Shown: positions 24,761-34,485, numbered from the stretch's first letter. The stretch is 64,000 bases of DNA from Trinickia violacea (GCF_005280735.1 NZ_CP040078.1:434001-498000); one strand, 5' to 3'. A program made the numbers and translations. Notes: generated by a model not told the origin, from the sequence alone.

Positions 24761-26362
24761 TCACGCAGGACGCGGAAGCAGCGGCGGGAGCGTTTCGGTC
24801 AAAGCGTGACCCGAATCCAGCTTGAACACCGCGACCGCATGGCTTAGCGCCACCGCCTGTTCTTCGAGCGACTTCGCCGCCGCCGTCGCCTCTTCGACGA
24901 GCGCCGCGTTTTGCTGCGTGGTCGTGTCCATCTGCATGACGGCGAGATTGACCTCTTCGATGCCCTGACTTTGCTCGCGGACCGCAGCGAAGATTTCCGT
25001 CATCAGCTCGCTGACGCTTCTCACGGAGACCACGATGTCGGTCATCGTGTGGCCCGCGCGATCGGCGAGCGCCGAGCCTTCGGCGATTTTGCCGACCGTG
25101 TCGTCGATCAACTGCTTGATTTCCTTCGCGGCGTGCGCGCTGCGCTGAGCGAGGCTGCGCACTTCGCTCGCCACGACCGCAAACCCGCGCCCCAGCTCGC
25201 CGGCGCGCGCCGCTTCCACGGCGGCGTTCAGCGCCAGGATGTTGGTTTGAAACGCGATGCTGTCGATCAGGCCCACGATTTCGGCGATCTTGCTCGAGTG
25301 AATGGAAATGCCCTGCATGGTCCGCACGACGTCGCTCACGACCTGCCCGCCGGCGGCGGCCGTGTCCGATGCGTGCAATGCCTGCTTGCTCGCCTTGTCG
25401 GCGTTATCGGCGTTGCGCTTTACGGTCGACGTCAACTGTTCCATGCTCGCCGCCGTGCGTTCGAGCGAGGCCGCCTGCTGCTCGGTGCGGCGCGACAAGT
25501 CGGCGCTGCCCGACGCGATCTCCTGGGCGCCGCCGCTGATCGACTCGGTGCTGGTCCGCACGCTGCGCACGGTGTCGACGAGCGCGTCCTGCATCGTCTT
25601 CACGTCGGCGAGCAGCGCGCCCAGCTCATTGCGATGCTCGATCCGGACCTCGCCGCACAAATCACCCGATGCGATGCGCCGCAAATGGCTCATGACCTGC
25701 GCCACCGGGCGCACGACGACGCCGATCAGCATCGCCCGCGCAAAGATGCCGATCGCGAGCGCCACGAGGGACGTGGCGGCCAGCGCGGCGATCATGGTTT
25801 TGAAGCGCGTCTGCGCGTCGGCGTAGCGGGCGCGCTGGCCGTCCATGACGGCGTTCTCGCGCGCCGTCATCGATGCTTGATAGGCTTGGGCAAGGACCTG
25901 GGTGTCCTTGCCTTGCAGCGCTTTGAAGTCGCTGAAACTCATGTGCTCGAGTGCGTCCAGGCCGGGCAGCACGGCTTTGTCGAGGACGGCGCGGCGCTGG
26001 TCTTTCAGCTGATGGGTCGCGGCCTGCGAGTCGGGGTAGCGCGATTGCAGCGCAACGAAACGCTCGAAGGCGCGGTCGGATTCGGCGATGTTCTGGCGGG
26101 CCGCTGTCAGCAAATCCGGCTCGGGGTCGCCGAGGCCGTAGAGGGCCTGGTAGCTGTCGAGCGATACGCGGGCGCGCTGCAGCAGCGCGTCGCTCGTCTT
26201 GAGCGCCACCAGCGCGCTCGTATCGCTTTCGTACATCTCGCGCAGGGCGTCGTTGCTGAGCTTCAGCGCGCCGACGCCCGCCGCGCTCACGACGATCAGG
26301 ATGGCGAAAAACACGGCGATGACGAGCGTCATGCTCGCGCGGATGGTGAGACCTTTGAGCAT
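24761..26362 (-). CDS. Methyl-accepting chemotaxis protein
   Basis: 533 aa. An N-terminal membrane helix (MTLVIAVFFAILIVVSAAGVGAL) leads into a four-helix-bundle periplasmic sensor (about 35-190). A second membrane helix (MIAALAATSLVALAIGIFARAMLIGVVV) and a HAMP domain follow. The signalling coiled coil has the conserved hairpin EIVGLIDSIAFQTNILALNAAVEAARAGELGRGFAVVASEVRSLAQRSA. No C-terminal NWETF-type CheR tether is present. It stands between two parts of the arabinose system, so sensing a sugar is possible but not shown. Confidence 0.9.
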   Translation of the reverse strand: MLKGLTIRASMTLVIAVFFAILIVVSAAGVGALKLSNDALREMYESDTSALVALKTSDALLQRARVSLDSYQALYGLGDPEPDLLTAARQNIAESDRAFERFVALQSRYPDSQAATHQLKDQRRAVLDKAVLPGLDALEHMSFSDFKALQGKDTQVLAQAYQASMTARENAVMDGQRARYADAQTRFKTMIAALAATSLVALAIGIFARAMLIGVVVRPVAQVMSHLRRIASGDLCGEVRIEHRNELGALLADVKTMQDALVDTVRSVRTSTESISGGAQEIASGSADLSRRTEQQAASLERTAASMEQLTSTVKRNADNADKASKQALHASDTAAAGGQVVSDVVRTMQGISIHSSKIAEIVGLIDSIAFQTNILALNAAVEAARAGELGRGFAVVASEVRSLAQRSAHAAKEIKQLIDDTVGKIAEGSALADRAGHTMTDIVVSVRSVSELMTEIFAAVREQSQGIEEVNLAVMQMDTTTQQNAALVEEATAAAKSLEEQAVALSHAVAVFKLDSGHALTETLPPLLPRPA

Positions 26363-26511
26363 GCTGTTCCCCCGTCGTGTGGCTCGTGCGGCGACTCACC
26401 GGTTCGCGCGGGCGTGCCTGCCCGGCGTGGTTCGGTGAGCCTTGCTTGTCTTTTCGCTCGTCTAGGTGCGAGCGTCCGGTTAGTGGTTCGCGCTGATGAG
26501 GCGAAGCGGCG

Positions 26512-28254
26512 TCAATGCGAATGTGCCGGCACGTCTGACCCGCGGCAGCCGACCAGGAAATCGAAGTCGCAGCCCTCGTCGGCTTGCAGCACGTGCTCGA
26601 CGTAAAGCTGGCGGTAGCCGCTCGCATCGGCCGGCTGGCGCGTTTGCGCATCCTTCCATGCTTTCAGCCGCGCGGCAATTTCCACCTCGTCGATCTCGAC
26701 ATGTAGGAGGCCCGCTTCGCAATCGAGCTCGATCCAGTCGCCATTGCGCACGATGGCGAGCGGGCCGCCGGCGCGCGCTTCGGGGGCCACGTGCAGCACC
26801 ACCGTGCCGTACGCCGTGCCGCTCATGCGCGCATCGGAGACGCGCACCATATCGGTCACCCCTTGCGCGAGCAGTTTCGGCGGCAGGCCCATGTTGCCGA
26901 CCTCGGCCATGCCCGGATAACCCTTCGGCCCGCAGTTCTTCATGACGAGCACGGAAGTCGCATCGACGTCGAGCTCGGGATCGGCGATGCGCTTCTTGTA
27001 GTCGTCGAAGTTCTCGAACACCACCGCGCGGCCGCGATGCTTCAGGAGAGATGGCGTTGCGGCCGATGGTTTGAGCACCGCGCCGTTCGGCGCGAGATTG
27101 CCTCTTAGCACGCACAGCCCCCCATCCGGCACGAGTGGCTTCTCCAGCGGCCGAATCACCTCGTCGTTGTAGATCGGCGCGGCTTGGCTGTTCTCCCAGA
27201 GCGTATGGCCGTTCGCCGTCAGCGCATCCGGATGCGGCAGCAGCCCCGCTTCGCCCAACCGCCGCAGCACCGCAGGCAAGCCCCCGGCGTAATAGAACTC
27301 CTCCATCAGATAGCGCCCCGAGGGCTGCAAATCGACGAGCGTCGGCGTGCCGCGTCCGATCGTCGTCCAGTCGTCCAATTGCAGCTCGACGCCGATGCGC
27401 CCCGCGATCGCCTTCAAGTGAATCGCCGCGTTGGTCGAGCCGCCGATCGCCGCGTTCACACGAATCGCGTTCTCGAACGCCTCGCGCGTAAGGAGCTTGG
27501 AGAGCCGCACATCGTCGAGCGCCATCTCGACAATGCGCATGCCCGACAGATGCGCGAGCACATAACGGCGCGAATCGACCGCCGGAATCGCCGCGTTGTG
27601 CGGCAGCGTGACGCCGAGCGCCTCGGCCATGCAGGCCATCGTCGAGGCGGTGCCCATCGTGTTGCAGGTGCCCGCCGAGCGCGACATGCCCGCCTCCGCC
27701 GACATGAACTCGTGCAGCGTGATCTTGCCCGCCTTCACCTGCTCGCTCAGTTGCCACACGACCGTGCCCGAACCGATATCGCGCCCTTGATGCTTGCCGT
27801 TGAGCATCGGCCCGCCCGACACCACGATCGCGGGCACGTCGCAACTGGCCGCGCCCATCAAGAGCGCCGGCGTGGTCTTGTCGCAACCGACGAGCAGCAC
27901 GACCGCATCGATCGGATTGCCGCGGATCGACTCCTCGACATCCATGCTCGCGAGGTTGCGCGTGAACATCGCGGTGGGCCGCAGGTTCGATTCGCCGTTC
28001 GAGAACACCGGGAATTCGACGGGAAAGCCGCCCGCCTCGAACACCCCGCGCTTCACGTGCTCGGCGAGCTTGCGAAAGTGCGCGTTGCACGGCGTGAGCT
28101 CGGACCACGTGTTGCAGATGCCGATGATCGGCCGGCCGTCGAACGCGTGATCGGGGATGCCCTGGTTCTTCATCCAGCTGCGGTACATGAAGCCGTTTTT
28201 ATCGGCGTTGCCGAACCATTGGGCGGAGCGGAGCTTGCGTTGTTTGTTGGTCAT
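26512..28254 (-). CDS. L-arabonate dehydratase (IlvD/Edd family)
   Basis: 580 aa, matching sugar-acid dehydratases of the IlvD/Edd family. The iron-sulfur cysteines lie in LVGCDKTTPALLMGA, SAGTCNTMGTASTMACMAEALG and the early ICNTWSELTPCNAHF. The C-terminus has DARMSGTAYGTVVLHVAPEARAGGPLA. It converts L-arabonate to 2-keto-3-deoxy-L-arabonate. D-fuconate or galactonate activity cannot be excluded, but adjacent genes complete the arabinose route. It is transcribed divergently from the KDA dehydratase gene across a 312-bp region with three operators. Confidence 0.88.
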   Translation of the reverse strand: MTNKQRKLRSAQWFGNADKNGFMYRSWMKNQGIPDHAFDGRPIIGICNTWSELTPCNAHFRKLAEHVKRGVFEAGGFPVEFPVFSNGESNLRPTAMFTRNLASMDVEESIRGNPIDAVVLLVGCDKTTPALLMGAASCDVPAIVVSGGPMLNGKHQGRDIGSGTVVWQLSEQVKAGKITLHEFMSAEAGMSRSAGTCNTMGTASTMACMAEALGVTLPHNAAIPAVDSRRYVLAHLSGMRIVEMALDDVRLSKLLTREAFENAIRVNAAIGGSTNAAIHLKAIAGRIGVELQLDDWTTIGRGTPTLVDLQPSGRYLMEEFYYAGGLPAVLRRLGEAGLLPHPDALTANGHTLWENSQAAPIYNDEVIRPLEKPLVPDGGLCVLRGNLAPNGAVLKPSAATPSLLKHRGRAVVFENFDDYKKRIADPELDVDATSVLVMKNCGPKGYPGMAEVGNMGLPPKLLAQGVTDMVRVSDARMSGTAYGTVVLHVAPEARAGGPLAIVRNGDWIELDCEAGLLHVEIDEVEIAARLKAWKDAQTRQPADASGYRQLYVEHVLQADEGCDFDFLVGCRGSDVPAHSH

Positions 28255-28277
28255 CTTGGAGGTGCTATAAATCTTAA

Positions 28278-28499
28278 ATAGTAAGACTAAATCGACGAAC
28301 TCAGAATGTGGGCGTCTAGCTAAGAGGTAAACTTAAAAAGCGGCTGCTTAATCGGCTCTGCGCTCAAATATCGGGAAATATCACGAAATCACCGCGCATC
28401 CTCGGCAAGGTTGCATAGAAATAGCATTACTATTGAGTGCGGTGATCTGGGGAAAACGCTAATCGATACCGCCAGTCTTGATGAATATAGTATGGCTAT
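28278..28499. promoter_or_regulatory. Three operator palindromes in the divergent arabinose promoter region
   Basis: ATAG-TAAGA-CTAA (28278-28290), ATAG-CATTA-CTAT (28421-28433) and ATAG-TATGG-CTAT (28487-28499), with AAA/TTT flanks extending the symmetry (AAATAG-N5-CTATTT). One lies close to the arabonate dehydratase start and two in front of the KDA dehydratase-AraFGH operon. The rest of the 312-bp gap shows nothing else. Confidence 0.65.
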
Positions 28500-28566
28500 T
28501 TCGTGCTGCGGGTCATCCGCGACGCGAGCCGGCATACAGATCAACCGACCATCAGGAGCCCGTGCT

Positions 28567-29493
28567 GTGACCACCTTTGCCCGTCCGTTCTCAGGCGTCT
28601 TTCCCGTTGCGCCGACGCCGTTCACCGATTCGGGCGAGCTCGATCTGGACGGTCAGCGTCGCGTGATCGACTGCATGGTCGACCAAGGCGTCGATGGCAT
28701 CTGCATCCTCGCGAACTACTCCGAGCAGTTCGTCCTGACCGACGCCGAGCGCGACACGCTCGGCGATCTGTGCCTCGAACACACGGCGGGCCGCGTGCCG
28801 GTGATGGTCACGTGCAGCCATTTCAGCACTCGCATCGCGAGTGAGCGCGCCAAGCGCGCGGCGGCCGCGGGCGCGAGCCTCGTCATGCTGATGCCGCCGT
28901 ATCACGGCGCGTTGCTCAAGGTCGACGAGAACGCGATGTTCGATCACTTCGCGCGCGTGGCCGAGGCGGCGGGCGTGCCGGTCATGGTTCAGGACGCGCC
29001 GCTTTCCGGCGTGACGCTTCCCGTGCCGTTTCTCGCGCGGCTCGCTCGCGAGTTGCCGCTCGTGCGCTACTTCAAGATCGAAGTGCCGCAAGCCGCAGCG
29101 AAATTGCGCGCGTTGATCGCGGCCGGCGGCGACACGATCGAAGGCCCGTTCGACGGCGAAGAGGCGATCACGCTGATGCCCGATCTCGACGCGGGCGCGA
29201 CGGGCACGATGTCGAGCGCGCTGCTGCCCGACTTGATTCGCCTGGTCTTCGACGCGTATCGCGCCGGCGAACGCGACAAAGCGCGCGAGGGCTACGCGCG
29301 CATCCTGCCGCTCATCAACTATGAGAACCGCCAGTGCGGCTTGCGTGCGGCGAAGACGGTCATGAAAGAAGGCGGCGTGATCAAGAGCGATGCCGTGCGT
29401 CATCCGCTCGAAGCGCTTGCGCCCGCCACACGCGCGGAACTGCTGGAGTTGGCGCGCGAGGCGAATCCGCTTGCGCTGCGCTGGGGCCACTAA
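28567..29493 (+). CDS. 2-keto-3-deoxy-L-arabonate dehydratase (DHDPS/NAL family)
   Basis: About 308 aa, a class I aldolase-fold enzyme. FSGVFPVAPTPFTDSGELDLDGQRRVIDCMVDQGVDGICILANYSEQFVLT is the DHDPS N-terminus, and the Schiff-base lysine is in VRYFKIEVPQAAAKL. It dehydrates KDA to alpha-ketoglutarate semialdehyde, the substrate of the dehydrogenase at 22380. I start at the GTG at 28567, which has AGGAG eight bases upstream; the open frame continues to 28411 through operator sequences and cannot be coding there. It is first gene of the + strand operon. Confidence 0.86.
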   Translation: MTTFARPFSGVFPVAPTPFTDSGELDLDGQRRVIDCMVDQGVDGICILANYSEQFVLTDAERDTLGDLCLEHTAGRVPVMVTCSHFSTRIASERAKRAAAAGASLVMLMPPYHGALLKVDENAMFDHFARVAEAAGVPVMVQDAPLSGVTLPVPFLARLARELPLVRYFKIEVPQAAAKLRALIAAGGDTIEGPFDGEEAITLMPDLDAGATGTMSSALLPDLIRLVFDAYRAGERDKAREGYARILPLINYENRQCGLRAAKTVMKEGGVIKSDAVRHPLEALAPATRAELLELAREANPLALRWGH

Positions 29494-29518
29494 GAGCGGG
29501 ATCGGGATCGAGATCGAC

Positions 29519-30445
29519 ATGAAGAAGATTTCGCTGGGACTCGTCGGCATCGGCAAGATCGCGCGCGATCAGCATCTGCCGGCCATCGCCGTGCACGAGG
29601 GCTTCGACCTCGTCGCGTGCGCGAGCCGGAATGCGCAAGTCGAGGGTGCGCGCAACTACTCGACCATCGACGCGATGCTCGCCGCCGAGCCGGAACTCGA
29701 AGCCGTTTCGCTCTGCGCTCCGCCGCAAGTCCGCTTCGCGCAGGCGCGCGCGGCGCTGAAGGCGGGCCTGCACGTCATGCTCGAAAAGCCGCCGGGCGCG
29801 AGCCTCAACGAAGTCGAAGTCCTGCGCGCGCACGCGCTCGCCGCCGGACGCACGCTCTTTGCGAGCTGGCATTCGCGTCATGCGCCCGCCGTCGAGGTGG
29901 CGCGCGCGTGGCTTGCGTCGCGCGAGATCCGCTCGGTCGACGTGCGCTGGAAAGAAGACGTGCGGCGCTGGCACCCGGGCCAAGCCTGGATCTGGGAGCC
30001 GGGCGGCCTCGGCGTGTTCGATCCGGGCATCAACGCGCTCTCGATCGCCACGCGCATCCTGCCGCGCGAAATCGTCCTCACCGAAGCCGCGCTTTACACG
30101 CCGGCCAACGTTCAGACGCCGATCGCCGCCGACCTCAAGTTCGTCGACGAAGACGGCGTGCCGGTCCGCGCGGGCTTCGACTGGCGGCATGGCCCGCGCG
30201 AGGAATGGGAAATCGAAGTGCGCACCGACCGCGGCACGCTCCTCATCGTCGCGGGCGGCAAGCATCTCGAGATCGGCGGCGTGCCGGTCGAGATCGGCCC
30301 CGAGCGCGAGTACCCGGCGCTTTACGACCACTTTCGGCAGTTGATCGAACGCGGCGAGAGCGATGTCGATGTGCGGCCGCTGCGGCTCGTCGCCGACGCC
30401 TTCATGCTCGGCCGCAAATACGAAGTCGAGCCGTTCGTCGAATGA
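29519..30445 (+). CDS. Gfo/Idh/MocA-family sugar dehydrogenase, probable L-arabinose 1-dehydrogenase
   Basis: 308 aa. The Rossmann start is SLGLVGIGKIARDQHLPAI, followed by the conserved EKP motif (HVMLEKPPGASLNE) and the C-terminal half with WEPGGLGVFDPGINALSI. It resembles Azospirillum L-arabinose/D-galactose 1-dehydrogenase, which oxidises arabinose to arabinono-lactone with NAD(P). It lies 25 bp after the KDA dehydratase and before the transporter genes. No lactonase gene is present in this window, so the lactone may open spontaneously or through an enzyme encoded elsewhere. Confidence 0.85.
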   Translation: MKKISLGLVGIGKIARDQHLPAIAVHEGFDLVACASRNAQVEGARNYSTIDAMLAAEPELEAVSLCAPPQVRFAQARAALKAGLHVMLEKPPGASLNEVEVLRAHALAAGRTLFASWHSRHAPAVEVARAWLASREIRSVDVRWKEDVRRWHPGQAWIWEPGGLGVFDPGINALSIATRILPREIVLTEAALYTPANVQTPIAADLKFVDEDGVPVRAGFDWRHGPREEWEIEVRTDRGTLLIVAGGKHLEIGGVPVEIGPEREYPALYDHFRQLIERGESDVDVRPLRLVADAFMLGRKYEVEPFVE

Positions 30446-30547
30446 GCCGAAAAATTCCGAACGCATTGCAAATGCTAAGGATTCCCTTACATAACGCCTT
30501 AACCACACGTGGTCGCTAAAGACCCAATCGCATCAAAGGAGACGAGT

Positions 30548-31555
30548 ATGACCAGCAAACTTCGACGCCTGACGCTGTGCGCCGCGATGGCCACGCTGTT
30601 CGCGGCGCCCCTGGCGATGACGCAATCGATCGCGCATGCCGACGAGCCGCTCAAGATCGGCTTCCTCGTGAAGATGCCCGAGCAGGCATGGTTCATCAAC
30701 GAGCAGAAGGCGGCGACGGCGCTCGGCCAGAAGCAAGGCTTCTCGGTCGTCAACATCGGCACGCCCGACGGCGAGAAGGTGCTCGCCGCGATCGACAACC
30801 TCGGCGCGCAAGGCGCGAAGGGCTTCGTGATCTGCGCGCCCGACGTGCGGCTCGGACCGGCCATCGAGGCGCGCGCGAAGCGCTACAGCATGAAGTTCGT
30901 GACGGTGGACGATCAGCTCGTCGATTCGTCGGGCAAGCCGCTCGGCGACGTGCCGCACCTCGGCATGTCGGCGTTCAAGATCGGCAACCAGGTCGGGCAG
31001 GCGATCTCCGACGAGATGAAGCGCCGCGGCTGGAACCCCGATGAAGTGGGCGCCATCCGCATCTCCGACTACGAGCTGCCGACGGCCAAGCTGCGCACGG
31101 ACGGCGCGACGCAGACGCTGCTCGCGAGCGGCTTCAAGAAGGACAACATCTTCGACGCGCCGCAAAAGACGACCGACGACGAAGGCGGCTTCAACGCGGC
31201 CTCGCCGGTGTTCGCCAAGCACCCGAACATCAAGAAGTGGGTGATCTTCGCGCTGAACGAGGAAACGGTGATCGGCGGCGTGCGCGCATCGGAGCAGCTG
31301 CACATTCCGTCCGCGGACGTGATCGGCGTCGGCATCAACGGCGCGGGCGAAGCGTTCGCCGAACTGCAGCGCAAGGAACCGACGGGCTTCTACGGCACGA
31401 TCGCGGTCAGCTCGACGAACCACGGCAAGCAGAGCACCGAGAACCTCGTCGACTGGATCAAGACGGGCAAGCAACCGCCGGCCGATACGCAGACCACGGG
31501 CAAGTTGATGACGCGCGACAACTGGAAGCAAGTGCGCGACGAACTCGGGATCTGA
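30548..31555 (+). CDS. araF: L-arabinose ABC transporter substrate-binding protein
   Basis: 335 aa. The signal peptide is cleaved after IAHA and the mature protein begins DEPLKIGFLVKMPEQAWFINEQKAATALGQKQGF, close to E. coli AraF. Further AraF-like elements are QGAKGFVICAPDVRLGPAI, YELPTAKLRTDGATQTLL and WVIFALNEETVIGGVRA. It is periplasmic, delivering arabinose to AraG/AraH encoded directly downstream. A GGAGACG site precedes the ATG at 30548. Confidence 0.92.
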   Translation: MTSKLRRLTLCAAMATLFAAPLAMTQSIAHADEPLKIGFLVKMPEQAWFINEQKAATALGQKQGFSVVNIGTPDGEKVLAAIDNLGAQGAKGFVICAPDVRLGPAIEARAKRYSMKFVTVDDQLVDSSGKPLGDVPHLGMSAFKIGNQVGQAISDEMKRRGWNPDEVGAIRISDYELPTAKLRTDGATQTLLASGFKKDNIFDAPQKTTDDEGGFNAASPVFAKHPNIKKWVIFALNEETVIGGVRASEQLHIPSADVIGVGINGAGEAFAELQRKEPTGFYGTIAVSSTNHGKQSTENLVDWIKTGKQPPADTQTTGKLMTRDNWKQVRDELGI

Positions 31556-31561
31556 ACGAGC

Positions 31562-33106
31562 ATGCGTGACGCGAACGAAATCGCCGAAGCCGTGCCGAAC
31601 GCAACGCGTCACGACGCCGGGCCCCCCTATCTGCAGCTCGACGGCATCACCGTCAGCTTCCCGGGGGTGCTCGCGCTCGACCGCGTGTCGTTCGAGGTGC
31701 GCGCGGGCGAAGTGCATGGCCTCATGGGTGAGAACGGCGCGGGCAAGTCGACGCTGCTCAAGGTGCTCTCGGGCGTCAACGATCCGCAGGCGGGCGCGTT
31801 GCGCCTCGCCGGCGTCGAGCGGCGCTTCGCGAACACCAAGGCGGCGATCGATGCCGGCATCGCGATCATCTACCAGGAGCTGCACCTGGTGCCCGAGCTG
31901 ACGGTGGCGGAGAACCTGATGCTCGGGCAGTTGCCGAGCCGCTTCGGCGTGCTTGACGAGCGCTCGCTCGTCGAGCGGGCCATGGCCACGCTCGCGCGTC
32001 TCGGCGAGCACATCGATCCGAACGCGCAGGTCAAGGACTTGTCGATCGGCCAGCGCCAGATGATCGAAATCGGCAAGGCGTTGATGCGCGACGCACGCGT
32101 GATCGCCTTCGACGAACCGACCAGCTCGCTCTCGTCGCGCGAGACGAAGCAGCTGTTCGAGATCATCAACGCGTTGCGCGCCGAGGGCCGCGCGATCATC
32201 TACGTGACGCATCGGATGGACGAGGTTTACGAGCTGTGCGACCGCGTCACGGTGTTTCGCGACGGACGCTCGATCGAGACGTTCGAAACCGTCGACGGAC
32301 TCGAGCGCGATCGCCTGATCAGCTGCATGGTCGGGCGCTCGATCAGCGACGTGTACAACTATCGCCCGCGCACGAGCGGCGACGTGCGGATCGGGGCGTT
32401 GGCGCTGATGGGGCCGGGCTTGTCGGAGCCGGCAACGTTCAGCGCGCGCCGCGGCGAGATTCTCGGCTTCTTCGGGCTCGTCGGCGCGGGGCGTTCCGAG
32501 CTGATGAAGCTGATCTGCGGCGCGGTGCGTCCGAGCGCGGGACATGTCGAACTCGACGGACGCCGCGTGGACTTCGGCACGCCGCGCGACGCGGTGCGCG
32601 CCGGCATCGCGATGTGCCCGGAAGACCGCAAGCAGGACGGCATCGTCGCGATCGCGTCGGTCGCCGACAACCTCAACATCAGCGCACGCCGCCATTTCAG
32701 CGTCGCGCGCTTCCTGCTGAATGGGCGGCGCGAGCGCGAGCTGACCGACGAATACGTCGCGAAGCTGTCGATCAAGACGCGCGACGGCGACACGGCGATC
32801 GGCACGCTGTCGGGCGGCAACCAGCAGAAGGTGATCCTCTCGCGCTGGCTCGCGGAAAAGATCGACGTCTTCGTGATGGATGAACCGACGCGCGGCATCG
32901 ACGTCGGCGCCCGCGCGCAGATCTACGAGCTGCTCTACGGCTTGGCCGAGGCGGGGCGCACGGTGCTGATGGTGTCGAGCGATCTCGCCGAGGTGATCGG
33001 CGTCGCCGACCGCGTGCTCGTGATGAAGGAAGGCCGGATCGTCGGCGATCTGCCGAAGGCCGAGGCCACGCCGGATCAGCTGATCAAGCTGGCTTTGCCG
33101 CAGTAA
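31562..33106 (+). CDS. araG: L-arabinose ABC transporter ATP-binding protein
   Basis: 514 aa with two ABC domains, as usual for sugar importers of the CUT2 class. The first has Walker A GENGAGKST, signature LSIGQRQMIEI and Walker B VIAFDEPTSSLS. The second has the degenerate P-loop GLVGAGRSELMK, signature LSGGNQQKVILSRWL and FVMDEPTRGIDVGA. It energises transport of arabinose bound by AraF. The gap to araF is 6 bp. Confidence 0.93.
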   Translation: MRDANEIAEAVPNATRHDAGPPYLQLDGITVSFPGVLALDRVSFEVRAGEVHGLMGENGAGKSTLLKVLSGVNDPQAGALRLAGVERRFANTKAAIDAGIAIIYQELHLVPELTVAENLMLGQLPSRFGVLDERSLVERAMATLARLGEHIDPNAQVKDLSIGQRQMIEIGKALMRDARVIAFDEPTSSLSSRETKQLFEIINALRAEGRAIIYVTHRMDEVYELCDRVTVFRDGRSIETFETVDGLERDRLISCMVGRSISDVYNYRPRTSGDVRIGALALMGPGLSEPATFSARRGEILGFFGLVGAGRSELMKLICGAVRPSAGHVELDGRRVDFGTPRDAVRAGIAMCPEDRKQDGIVAIASVADNLNISARRHFSVARFLLNGRRERELTDEYVAKLSIKTRDGDTAIGTLSGGNQQKVILSRWLAEKIDVFVMDEPTRGIDVGARAQIYELLYGLAEAGRTVLMVSSDLAEVIGVADRVLVMKEGRIVGDLPKAEATPDQLIKLALPQ

Positions 33107-33158
33107 TCGGACCCAGGCCGCTTTGCATGCCGGCGTACCGCAACGAATGAGAGAAACC

Positions 33159-34175
33159 ATGCAACAACCTCAATCCCTTCCGAAATCCGCGCAGTCCGGG
33201 CAGCCCGGCTCCGTCTCCCAGGCGGCGAAGGCGTGGCGGGTCATGAACAAGTCGGGCATCGTCATGGTGTTCGTGATCCTGTTCGCGATCCTGTCGTTCA
33301 CCGTCCCCGACTTCCTGACGAGCCGCAATTTGCAGGGCCTGCTGCTCTCGGTCACGCTGATCGGCTCGATCGCCGTGACGATGATGTTCGTGCTCGCGCT
33401 CGGCGAGGTCGATCTGTCGGTGGCATCGATCGTGGCGCTGTCGGGCGTCGTGGCATCGATGCTGATCACGGCCACGCACAGCGTCTGGCTCGGCGTCGCG
33501 GGCGGCATCCTCGCGGGCGGCGCGGTCGGACTCGTCAACGGCGTGCTCGTCGGCCGCTATCGCATCAACTCCTTGATCGTGACGCTCGCGATGATGGAAG
33601 TCGTGCGCGGCCTCGCGTTTATCGCTTCGAACGGCGACGCGGTGATGATTACCGAAGAGCGCTTCTTCGATCTCGGCGGCGGCTCGTTCCTCGGCATTTC
33701 GTATCCGATCTGGAGCAACATCGTCGGCTTCGTCGTGTTCGGCTTCCTGCTCAGGAAGACCGTGTTCGGCAAGAACGTGCTCGCGGTGGGCGGCAATAGC
33801 GACGCGGCACGGCTCGCGGGGCTGCCTGTGACGCGCATCAAGATCGCCGTGTTCGTGCTCCAGGGGCTCGTGACCGGCTTTGCCGGCGTGATGCTCGCGT
33901 CGCGGATGAGCTTGGGCGATCCGAAGACGTCGGTCGGCCTCGAACTCGGCGTGATTTCGGCGTGCGTGCTCGGCGGCGTGTCGCTGACGGGCGGCGTGGC
34001 GACCATCTCGGGCGTGCTGGTGGGCGTGCTGATCATGGGCTCGGTGCAGGACGCGATGAGCCTCATGAACGTGCCGACCTTCTATCAGTACCTGATTCGC
34101 GGCGGCATCCTGCTGCTCGCCGTTCTGTTCGATCACTACCGCCGCACGCGGCGGCGCAGCGCGGCGCGCGTGTAG
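33159..34175 (+). CDS. araH: L-arabinose ABC transporter permease
   Basis: About 338 aa, a CUT2 permease with roughly 8-10 membrane helices. Seen are SRNLQGLLLSVTLIGSIAVTMMFVLALGEVDLSVASIVALSG and the coupling region GGNSDAARLAGLPVTRIKIAVFVLQGLVTG. The start at 33159 is chosen for the GAGAG upstream; an ATG at 33147 adds four residues. It is last of the + strand arabinose operon. Two dispersed iterons and a long hairpin lie downstream. Confidence 0.92.
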   Translation: MQQPQSLPKSAQSGQPGSVSQAAKAWRVMNKSGIVMVFVILFAILSFTVPDFLTSRNLQGLLLSVTLIGSIAVTMMFVLALGEVDLSVASIVALSGVVASMLITATHSVWLGVAGGILAGGAVGLVNGVLVGRYRINSLIVTLAMMEVVRGLAFIASNGDAVMITEERFFDLGGGSFLGISYPIWSNIVGFVVFGFLLRKTVFGKNVLAVGGNSDAARLAGLPVTRIKIAVFVLQGLVTGFAGVMLASRMSLGDPKTSVGLELGVISACVLGGVSLTGGVATISGVLVGVLIMGSVQDAMSLMNVPTFYQYLIRGGILLLAVLFDHYRRTRRRSAARV

Positions 34176-34219
34176 TCGCGCGAGCGATGCGGGCCCTCCG
34201 CTGCGGGAACTGCGCGAAA

Positions 34220-34361
34220 GGTGAGGTTATTCGGGAGCAGCGTTTTGCAGCGCTCCCGATTGACAGCGGAAATCGAAATACCCCTTGTTTTCAGGCATAA
34301 AAAAATGCGCGGCAAATCGATATGCGTCGCTACAAGGAGCGAAAGGTGAGCGTTTTCGGGG
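34220..34361 (-). repeat. Two dispersed iterons downstream of araH
   Basis: GGTGAGGTTATTCGGGA (34220-34236) and GGTGAGCGTTTTCGGGG (34345-34361), both inverse to the origin array and each preceded by AAA. The 458-bp gap 34176-34633 has no supported gene. Confidence 0.8.
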
Positions 34362-34485
34362 GCGTGCTGAGAGAGGTGGCTTTGGCGGCTTTGCGATCCG
34401 GCAACGCGATGGCTTGGCGCGAACGCGCACCCGGCGCTGCGCAGGATCGTTATGCAGTTCTCAGCAATGGGATGGATGTGCTGAC

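Noticed and set aside
30533..33160. An 875-codon minus-strand frame antisense to araF-araG
   Set aside because: A shadow frame of the highly biased arabinose transporter genes, with no recognisable domain.
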